Assembly: GCF_014205685.1 (NCBI RefSeq)
Contig: NZ_JACIIU010000001.1
Location: 62,001-126,000 of the forward strand
Direction of reading: 5' to 3'
Source of the DNA: Paenochrobactrum gallinarii
GTDB lineage: Bacteria > Pseudomonadota > Alphaproteobacteria > Rhizobiales > Rhizobiaceae
Length of the DNA stretch: 64,000 bases
Both the position numbers and the translations under genes were made by a program. The notes under the pieces were generated by a model, which worked only from the letters and a program-made list of their open reading frames with translations, ran no database searches and was not told where the DNA came from. Shown piece after piece: positions 58,350 through 64,000 of this stretch (positions are counted from its first letter, which is position 1; each line of letters opens with the position of its first letter).

Positions 58350-59342
58350 TCAAGCCGCCATATCAGCGGTTTTATTGAAAATCCCGGTGAGCAGCGCAAT
58401 GACTTGTTGCGGATCAGTCATGGTCATAATGCTGGCGCGATCTGCCGGAATGAGCTGATCGCCAATATGGCGATCAAGATACCAGCCCAGATGCTTGCGC
58501 GAGTGACGAATGCCGGTTCGGTCGCCATAATGCTTCAGCATATCCTCATAATGCATTATAATATATGATAAAATCTCGTTTTTATCAGAAAATCTCTGTG
58601 GCGCATCGGCTGCAATAGCCCCTGCCAGCCAAGGCTGACCATAGCTTGCGCGACCAACCATCACCGCATCAGCGCCAGAGCGACGCAAAATCTCCTGCGC
58701 ATCCGCTGTTGTGCCCACATCACCATTGGCAACCAGCGGCAGTTTGATTTCTGCGCGCACCGCAGCAATAGCATCCCAATCGGCATGGCCTTCATAAAAC
58801 TGGTTTCGGGTGCGCCCATGCACGGTAATCATCGCAATTCCGGCAGCCTCCGCACGTCTCGCCAATTCCGGCGCATTGATGCTGTTTTCATCCCAGCCAA
58901 GACGCATTTTTAATGTCACCGGCACTTTCACCGCATTCACCGTTGCTTCCACCAGCGTCATCGCGTGATCAAGATCACGCATCAGCGCCGAGCCGGAATA
59001 GCCACCAGTCACCTTCTTGGCAGGGCACCCCATATTGATATCAATAATGTCTGCGCCTTCGCCTTCAGCAATTTTCGCAGCTTCGCCCATCCAACGGGCC
59101 TCACGTCCGGCCAGCTGCACCACATGCGTTCCAAGCCCCTCACCATTAAGCCGCAACATGCTTTCGGAATTGCGTGAACACAATTCGGCACTTGCCACCA
59201 TCTCAGATACCACCACACCGGCACCGGCGGCCGCAGCACGGCGGCGAAATGGCAAATCTGATACACCCGACATCGGCGCCAGAAACACACGGTTTGGCAG
59301 CTCAACGCCTGCAATCGAAATGGGTTGATTAAGGAGTGTCAT
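58350..59342 (-). CDS. dusB: tRNA-dihydrouridine synthase B (NifR3 type)
   Basis: FMN enzyme that reduces uridines in the tRNA D loop. 330 residues, TIM barrel plus helical tail. Signatures are NRVFLAPMSGVSDLPFRRRA, QLAGREARWMGEAAKI, IIDINMGCPAKKVTGGYSGSALM with the catalytic Cys, VTLKMRLGWDE, MITVHGRTRNQFY and ANGDVGT/VMVGRASYGQPWL. Historically NifR3 because it precedes ntrBC. ATG at 59342; no strong ribosome site. Divergent from ispDF across a 198-base spacer. Confidence 0.97.
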   Translation of the reverse strand: MTLLNQPISIAGVELPNRVFLAPMSGVSDLPFRRRAAAAGAGVVVSEMVASAELCSRNSESMLRLNGEGLGTHVVQLAGREARWMGEAAKIAEGEGADIIDINMGCPAKKVTGGYSGSALMRDLDHAMTLVEATVNAVKVPVTLKMRLGWDENSINAPELARRAEAAGIAMITVHGRTRNQFYEGHADWDAIAAVRAEIKLPLVANGDVGTTADAQEILRRSGADAVMVGRASYGQPWLAGAIAADAPQRFSDKNEILSYIIMHYEDMLKHYGDRTGIRHSRKHLGWYLDRHIGDQLIPADRASIMTMTDPQQVIALLTGIFNKTADMAA

Positions 59343-59540
59343 TATTGCCTGTTGTCACTTATTTTTAAGAGTGCCTGTTATTTGGGCAGCTTTAAAACTG
59401 CCTATTATTTAAGCAATACACTACTCAAACGCAATAAAACACCCACACTTATGTGCCTAACTACATTCCTTAGCTGGCATTTTTGCTCTCTAAGCTTTAA
59501 ATCGCTCTAAAGGCTTAATTTAATTGAAGGCAATGCAACT

Positions 59541-60749
59541 TTGAAAACAGCAGCAGTGATCGTCGCTGCCGGACGCGGGGAACGCGCCGGACAAAGCGTT
59601 GAAGGCCCGAAGCAATATCGCCGCATCGGTAATCAGGCAGTTTTGATGCGCACGCTTGCAACATTTTTGCAATGTGAGGCCCTCTCTAAAATTGTCATTG
59701 TCATCCATCCCGATGATAAAGCGCTTTATCAGGCGGCTTGCCCTATTGCAGATCCGCGCATACTGGTTGTTACCGGCGGCCCGACCCGTCAGGAATCCAC
59801 GCAGCTCGGCCTTTTGGCACTGGCTGAAGACAAGCCTGATTATGTGATGATCCATGATGGGGTGCGCCCGTTTGTGACTTTAGATTTGCTTGGCCGCATC
59901 ATCAGTCATTTGCAGCCAACAAGCGGCGTGTTACCAGCCCTTGCTGTTTCAGACACACTCAAGCAGGCAGACACCGGTGGTATGGTACAAAAAACCGTGC
60001 CCCGCGCCGGCCTCTATGCCGCACAAACCCCGCAAGCCTTTCCTTATGCGCCGATTTTTGAAGCCCATAGCAAAGCGCTCAAAGCGGGTTTAACTGATTT
60101 TACCGATGATGCCGCCATTGCCGAATGGCATGGTCTGGCCGTAACCATCATTGAAGGCTCTGCCGATAACACCAAACTGACATGGGCAAAGGATATTGAA
60201 ATGGCCAATCAGCGCTTAAACAATGCGCAAAGCTTCTTCCCGGATGTGCGCACCGGCAATGGCTATGATGTACATGCCTTTGAAGAAGGTGACTTTGTCA
60301 CTTTATGCGGCGTTGAAATTCCCTTTGATAAAAAGCTCTCCGGTCACTCCGATGCTGATGTTGGTTTTCATGCGCTCACCGATGCGCTGCTTGCCACGCG
60401 CGGCGCTGGTGATATTGGCACACATTTTCCGCCATCCGACCCGCAGTGGAAAGGTGCTGCTTCGCATATTTTTCTCGAATTTGCTGTCAAACTGGTGCGT
60501 GAAGCGGGTGGCCGCATCACCAATACCGATGTGACGCTGATCTGCGAAGAACCGAAAATTGGCCCGCACCGCCCTGCGATGACAGCGAGCCTTGCCAAAA
60601 TTCTCAATATCAGCGCTGATCGTATTTCGGTCAAAGCCACCACCAATGAGAAGCTCGGCTTTTTAGGCCGTGGTGAAGGTATTGCCGCGATTGTTACTGC
60701 TACTGTTGTCTATCCGGGTGAAGTGCCAGCCAGCGAGGAAATTGTATGA
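59541..60749 (+). CDS. ispDF: Bifunctional 2-C-methyl-D-erythritol 4-phosphate cytidylyltransferase / 2,4-cyclodiphosphate synthase
   Basis: A fused enzyme for steps 3 and 5 of the MEP isoprenoid pathway. 402 residues. IspD part (about 1-225): [33 protein letters not shown] and [10 protein letters not shown]. IspF part (about 235-400): [25 protein letters not shown] with the metal-binding Asp and His, [35 protein letters not shown] and [18 protein letters not shown]. It begins with TTG at 59541 about 11 bases after GAAGG. Its stop overlaps the pncC start (ATGA). Confidence 0.97.
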   Translation: MKTAAVIVAAGRGERAGQSVEGPKQYRRIGNQAVLMRTLATFLQCEALSKIVIVIHPDDKALYQAACPIADPRILVVTGGPTRQESTQLGLLALAEDKPDYVMIHDGVRPFVTLDLLGRIISHLQPTSGVLPALAVSDTLKQADTGGMVQKTVPRAGLYAAQTPQAFPYAPIFEAHSKALKAGLTDFTDDAAIAEWHGLAVTIIEGSADNTKLTWAKDIEMANQRLNNAQSFFPDVRTGNGYDVHAFEEGDFVTLCGVEIPFDKKLSGHSDADVGFHALTDALLATRGAGDIGTHFPPSDPQWKGAASHIFLEFAVKLVREAGGRITNTDVTLICEEPKIGPHRPAMTASLAKILNISADRISVKATTNEKLGFLGRGEGIAAIVTATVVYPGEVPASEEIV

Positions 60750-61249
60750 GCGAACTCATCGCCGAGGTAAAAGCAAATGAAGTGCTGGAAGCCTGCCGCA
60801 AGGCAGGTTTCATGCTGGCAACCGCCGAATCCTGCACAGGCGGCATGATTATAGCGAGCCTCACAGATATTGCCGGATCATCCGATGTGGTTGATCGCGG
60901 TTTTATCACCTATTCCAATGCAGCTAAAACCGCGATGATTGGCGTTCCGGCCACACTCATTGATGATAAAGGTGCTGTTTCCAAAGAAGTAGCCCTTGCC
61001 ATGGCACAAGGCGCGCTGGAACAATCTAAGGCCTCTGTCAGCGTGGCGGTAACTGGTGTTGCAGGCCCGGGCGGCGGCTCGGAAGCAAAGCCTGTCGGCC
61101 TTGTGCATATTGCCAGCGCCCTGCGCGGGAAAAGTACAATCCTCCATCGTGAATGCCGTTTTGGAACAGACAAAACACGCACAGAAATCCGGCACTTAAC
61201 TGTGCTTGCTGCACTTGATTTGATTTTGGAAAATATCAGTCAAACTTAA
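60746..61249 (+). CDS. pncC: Nicotinamide-nucleotide amidohydrolase (CinA C-terminal domain)
   Basis: Deamidates NMN to NaMN, recycling pyridine nucleotides. 167 residues, i.e. only the CinA C-terminal (CinA-C) domain. Motifs: [35 protein letters not shown] with the catalytic serine and SxxK-like region, [19 protein letters not shown] and the C-terminal [16 protein letters not shown] helix. Translationally coupled to ispDF. Its stop codon touches a terminator shared with the convergent coq10 gene. Confidence 0.93.
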   Translation: MSELIAEVKANEVLEACRKAGFMLATAESCTGGMIIASLTDIAGSSDVVDRGFITYSNAAKTAMIGVPATLIDDKGAVSKEVALAMAQGALEQSKASVSVAVTGVAGPGGGSEAKPVGLVHIASALRGKSTILHRECRFGTDKTRTEIRHLTVLAALDLILENISQT

Positions 61250-61289
61250 AGCGGATCAGGCTTTAAAAATCTGATCCGCACGTTTTTCA
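61250..61289. terminator. Terminator overlapping the 3' coding end of the coq10-like gene
   Basis: GCGGATCAG (from 61252) and CTGATCCGC (to 61279) form a 9-bp stem, then ACGTTTTTC on the plus strand. The right arm and loop encode the last residues of the convergent gene, whose stop codon is in the left part. Confidence 0.75.
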
Positions 61290-61708
61290 AACGCTTCCGA
61301 AAATTTACGGAATGCCAGATCAAACATCGAGCCCATTAAAAGCCCCAATGTGCGGCTCTTAAACTCATAATCAATGAAAAACTCGACATCGCACGCTTCG
61401 CCATCCTCAGCCGGAATAAACGTCCAGCGGTTGTCTAGATAGCGGAATGGCCCGTCGATATATTTCACCTCAATCACATTGTCGTCCGGCTTCAATAAAA
61501 CCTGACTGGTGAATGTTTCGCGGATGAGTTTATAGCCGACTGTCATATCAGCGATCAGCAATGTTTTGCTGTCACGCTCTTTGCGCGAGCGGATGGTCAG
61601 CGCTTCGCACATCGGCAGAAATTGCGGATAGCTTTCCACATCCGCAACCAGCTTGAACATATTTTCGGCGCGATGCGCAACGCGCCGTGTATTGGTAAAA
61701 CTCGGCAT
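61256..61708 (-). CDS. Coenzyme Q-binding protein COQ10 homologue (START/SRPBCC domain)
   Basis: 150 residues with the polyketide cyclase/START-like fold: RVAHRAENMFKLVADVESYPQFLPMCEALTIRSR at the start and WTFIPAED...DVEFFIDYEFKSRTLGLLMGSMFDLAFRKFSEAFEKRA at the end. Yeast Coq10 binds ubiquinone and supports respiration; the bacterial RatA-like homologues are less clear. ATG at 61708 is seven bases after the lipA stop, so it is co-transcribed with lipA, as in related genomes. Confidence 0.92.
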   Translation of the reverse strand: MPSFTNTRRVAHRAENMFKLVADVESYPQFLPMCEALTIRSRKERDSKTLLIADMTVGYKLIRETFTSQVLLKPDDNVIEVKYIDGPFRYLDNRWTFIPAEDGEACDVEFFIDYEFKSRTLGLLMGSMFDLAFRKFSEAFEKRADQIFKA

Positions 61709-61715
61709 GCGGTTC

Positions 61716-62681
61716 TTATGCCCGTGCCATCACCTGCGCTTCACGCGCGGCTTTCAGTTTCGCAAAATCGTCGCCCGCATGGTGCGACGAACGGGTCAGC
61801 GGGCTGGATGCCACCAGCAGGAAGCCTTTGGTGCGGCCGATGGTTTCAAACGACTTGAACTCATCAGGCTTCACAAAACGAATGACCGGATGGTGTTTGC
61901 GGGTTGGCTGCAAATATTGACCAATGGTCATAAAGTCCACATCCGCTGAACGCAAATCATCCATCAATTGCAGGATTTCATTACGTTCTTCGCCCAAACC
62001 AACCATAATTCCGGATTTGGTGAAAATGGTCGGATCCAGTTCCTTCACGCGCTGAAGTAAGCGGATGGAATGGAAATAACGCGCACCCGGACGCACTTTC
62101 AGATATTTCGACGGCACCGTTTCCAAATTATGATTGAACACATCAGGACGTGCTTTAACGACCACTTCCAATGCGCCTTCTTTGCGCAGGAAATCCGGTG
62201 TCAGAATTTCAATTGTTGTGCCGGGCGCTGCTTCACGGATGGCATGGATCACTTCGGCAAAATGCTGTGCACCGCCATCTGCCAGATCATCACGGTCAAC
62301 AGACGTGATCACCACATGCTTCAAGCCCATTTCTTTCACGGCCTTGGCAACGCTTGCAGGCTCGTTTTTGTCGAGCGCAGTTGGAATACCGGTCGCAACG
62401 TTACAGAAAGCACAGGCACGGGTGCAGATTTCACCCATAATCATGAAGGTTGCGTGTTTTTTATCCCAGCATTCGCCGATATTCGGGCAACCTGCTTCTT
62501 CACAAACCGTTACCAGCTTGTGCGAGCGGACAATCTCACGTGTTTCATTATAGCCTTTGGTGACGGGCGCTTTAACGCGGATCCAATCCGGCTTCTTAAG
62601 AATGGCATTATCCGGCCGATGCGCCTTCTCAGGGTGGCGCACACGCATGTCTCTGGCAACTGTATCAACAACTGTAACCAT
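61716..62681 (-). CDS. lipA: Lipoyl synthase
   Basis: Radical SAM enzyme that inserts two sulphur atoms into protein-bound octanoate. 321 residues. The auxiliary cluster motif is [12 protein letters not shown], the radical SAM cluster CTRACAFC, and the terminal [10 protein letters not shown] holds the serine ligand. Functions downstream of LipB (22105-22818). It follows the small membrane protein genes and lpdA on the same strand; ATG at 62681. Confidence 0.98.
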   Translation of the reverse strand: MVTVVDTVARDMRVRHPEKAHRPDNAILKKPDWIRVKAPVTKGYNETREIVRSHKLVTVCEEAGCPNIGECWDKKHATFMIMGEICTRACAFCNVATGIPTALDKNEPASVAKAVKEMGLKHVVITSVDRDDLADGGAQHFAEVIHAIREAAPGTTIEILTPDFLRKEGALEVVVKARPDVFNHNLETVPSKYLKVRPGARYFHSIRLLQRVKELDPTIFTKSGIMVGLGEERNEILQLMDDLRSADVDFMTIGQYLQPTRKHHPVIRFVKPDEFKSFETIGRTKGFLLVASSPLTRSSHHAGDDFAKLKAAREAQVMARA

Positions 62682-62703
62682 AACTAAAACCCTGCCTGTC
62701 CTT

Positions 62704-62982
62704 TTATTTTGACCGTTTTCCGTTCAACAGATCAAACACCCAAAGAATAATAATTGCACCTGCGGTTGCGGCAATCAGATTACTGGCAAAGCCCCAAACC
62801 TGAAACGACAAGGCCTGCGCCAATGCCGTGCCGACAAATGCTCCGGCGATCCCTAACAGAATACTGATCAGGAATCCATAGTTTCGCTTCATCGCTTTAT
62901 TGGCGATATAACCTGCCAGAAAGCCGATCAGCATTGTACCGAAAAAACCATAGCCATCAAAGACAACTAATTGATTTTCCAT
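62704..62982 (-). CDS. GlsB/YeaQ/YmgE family small membrane protein
   Basis: 92 residues with three hydrophobic helices ([59 protein letters not shown]), the transglycosylase-associated (GlsB/YeaQ/YmgE) pattern with conserved glycines G-G-A-G-G. Despite the name, no enzymatic activity is established; members respond to stress. ATG at 62982 follows GTGAGG. Overlaps or nearly abuts the next small membrane protein and precedes lipA by 22 bases. Confidence 0.85.
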   Translation of the reverse strand: MENQLVVFDGYGFFGTMLIGFLAGYIANKAMKRNYGFLISILLGIAGAFVGTALAQALSFQVWGFASNLIAATAGAIIILWVFDLLNGKRSK

Positions 62983-62992
62983 ATGCTTTACC

Positions 62993-63256
62993 TCACTTTT
63001 CGGCGGCAATACCAACCGCACGCACCAGTAATGCGCCGATCAGACCAAACAGAAATCCGGCAATTCCGAGCGCCAGGGTCAGCGACCAAACGCCGTACCA
63101 GCCGGAAATCGCTGTTCCGTTAATCGATATAATATTGCCGGACAACATACTCAAGGTGCCGGCACCAAAGCCCAGTGCCAGCCCGATAACTGTTGCCCAT
63201 TTCAATACCGGCCATGCCATAGCACGCCACGGATGGCCGTTTTTGATCAGCGGAAT
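62993..63256 (-). CDS. Small membrane protein, probable AUU start
   Basis: Two hydrophobic helices (WATVIGLALGFGAGTLSML and VWSLTLALGIAGFLFGLIGALLV), no family recognised. From ATG at 63220 it has 75 residues, but that ATG has no good ribosome site. A perfect AGGAG (63268-63264) lies seven bases before an in-frame ATT at 63256, giving an 87-residue protein beginning (M)PLIKNGHPWRAMAWPVL. I prefer the longer form, with ATT as start as in infC. If a standard codon is required, the start is 63220. It lies 18 bases after the lpdA stop and 10 before the next gene. Confidence 0.65.
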   Translation of the reverse strand: MPLIKNGHPWRAMAWPVLKWATVIGLALGFGAGTLSMLSGNIISINGTAISGWYGVWSLTLALGIAGFLFGLIGALLVRAVGIAAEK

Positions 63257-63274
63257 AGCGTTTCTCCTCAGGCT

Positions 63275-64000
63275 TTAAGCGTTCAGCACTTTGCCATAAG
63301 CATCCAGCACGCTTTCCTTCATCATTTCTGACAAGGTCGGATGCGGGAATACCGAATGCATCAGCTCTTCTTCGGTGGTTTCCAAATTCATGGCAATCAC
63401 AAAGCCCTGAATAAGTTCGGTGACTTCAGCACCAACCATATGAGCACCGAGCAACTGGCCAGTTTTCTTGTCAAAGATGGTTTTAACCATGCCCTGATCT
63501 TCGCCCAAAGCAATCGCCTTACCATTTGCAGCAAACTGATAACGGCCAACGCGGATGTCATAGCCCTGTTCTTTGGCTCTGGCTTCCGTCAGACCGACAG
63601 AAGCGACCTGCGGGTTGCAATAGGTGCAGCCCGGAATCATGCCCTTATCCAGCGGATGAACATTTGGCACACCAGCAATTTTCTCAACGCAGATCACACC
63701 TTCATGCTCAGCCTTATGCGCCAGCATTGGCGGGCCCGCCACGTCACCGATAGCATAAATACCGGCCACATTGGTTTTACCAAAACCGTCAATCACCACG
63801 CAACCGCGATCGGTTTTAACGCCAAGTTTCTCAAGGCCGAGATTTTCGATATTACCCTGCACACCAACCGCCGAAATCATCCGGTCAACGGTTAAAGTCT
63901 GCACTTTTCCGTCTTTGGTTTCGATGTGAGCGGTCACATTATTAGCACCCTTCTCAACTTTCGAAACCTTGGCATCAGTGATGATTTTAAGACCGCGCTT
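63275..64000 (-). CDS. lpdA: Dihydrolipoyl dehydrogenase, C-terminal part (runs off the right edge)
   Basis: E3 subunit that reoxidises dihydrolipoamide of 2-oxoacid dehydrogenase complexes with NAD+. The last 241 residues are present. They include the end of the NAD domain (DRMISAVGVQGNIENLGLEKLGV), the second FAD-binding motif GIYAIGDVAGPPMLAHKAEHEG and the dimerisation domain with the catalytic His-Glu in FPHPTLSEMMKES. The E1/E2 genes would lie to the right. Neighbouring lipA fits a lipoate-centred cluster. Confidence 0.95.
   Translation of the reverse strand, partial: KRGLKIITDAKVSKVEKGANNVTAHIETKDGKVQTLTVDRMISAVGVQGNIENLGLEKLGVKTDRGCVVIDGFGKTNVAGIYAIGDVAGPPMLAHKAEHEGVICVEKIAGVPNVHPLDKGMIPGCTYCNPQVASVGLTEARAKEQGYDIRVGRYQFAANGKAIALGEDQGMVKTIFDKKTGQLLGAHMVGAEVTELIQGFVIAMNLETTEEELMHSVFPHPTLSEMMKESVLDAYGKVLNA

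Noticed and set aside
1..64000. CRISPR array, prophage, IS element or defence island
   Set aside because: No regularly spaced repeats, no transposase, integrase, restriction, Cas or phage-structural genes; gene order is that of a conserved chromosome.

Overview
The window is a gene-dense chromosomal stretch from an alphaproteobacterium of the order Hyphomicrobiales. The evidence is gene content and order: ribD-ribE, nrdR-glyA, hemB-RDD-bpt, yceD-plsX-fabH-ihfA-merR, lipA-coq10, dusB-ntrB-ntrC, a fused ispDF, an IalB-family protein, PopZ next to valS, and a three-part PurS/PurQ/PurL. Base composition looks close to even, and intergenic spacers are AT-rich. Together this suggests a relative of Brucella/Bartonella with lower GC than Brucella, for example a Pseudochrobactrum- or Falsochrobactrum-like member of Brucellaceae. 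The genus is inference. I see no rRNA or tRNA gene, IS element, prophage, CRISPR array, toxin-antitoxin pair or defence island.

Layout. 1-10.9 kb: the 5' tip of coaD, gyrA, marC, an orphan peptide-type solute-binding protein, an IalB-like invasion protein, gph, rpiA, a DUF2059 protein and a FadL-family porin gene broken by one in-frame stop. 11-16.3 kb: valS, popZ, a degenerate small membrane-protein gene and a YdcF-like protein. 16.5-22.8 kb: purine genes (purC, purS, purQ, purL) interleaved with a GST and a lipoprotein, then lipB. 22.9-28.6 kb: PhnA-like protein, MerR regulator, ihfA, fabH, plsX, yceD, a cytochrome bc1 assembly chaperone and bamE. 28.6-35.5 kb: hppA, nusB, ribE, ribD, nrdR, glyA. 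35.7-42.6 kb: a Tat-exported L,D-transpeptidase, a DUF6163-like protein, a 3-hydroxyisobutyryl-CoA hydrolase, hemB, RDD protein, bpt and an EamA transporter. 42.6-53.5 kb: parC, an unknown exported protein, aspS, rnd, ppx-ppk. 53.7-64 kb: a CHCC zinc-finger protein, an FAD monooxygenase, a candidate structured small RNA, ntrC-ntrB-dusB, ispDF-pncC, coq10-lipA, two small membrane proteins and the 3' part of lpdA.

Functional grouping. The lipA/lpdA end serves lipoylated dehydrogenases (with lipB supplying octanoyl groups). PurS+PurQ+PurL form FGAM synthetase. RibD and RibE bracket riboflavin synthesis, but the lumazine synthase (ribH) that usually sits beside them is absent. PlsX and FabH start phospholipid and fatty-acid synthesis. 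Ppx and Ppk balance polyphosphate, and HppA consumes pyrophosphate. Almost every transcription unit ends in a clear intrinsic terminator, and many are shared between convergent genes.

No new multi-gene system was found; the region is mainly conserved housekeeping sequence. The observations most worth checking are: (i) a promoter-to-terminator small RNA with a branched fold at about 55.29-55.43 kb; (ii) a second sRNA or attenuator-like transcript with a UUCCUC-bearing hairpin upstream of hemB; (iii) a probable AUU start codon at 63256; (iv) two coding sequences interrupted by single stop codons; and (v) short tandem duplications that cross stop codons. No similarity search or folding program was run; all calls are by reading.
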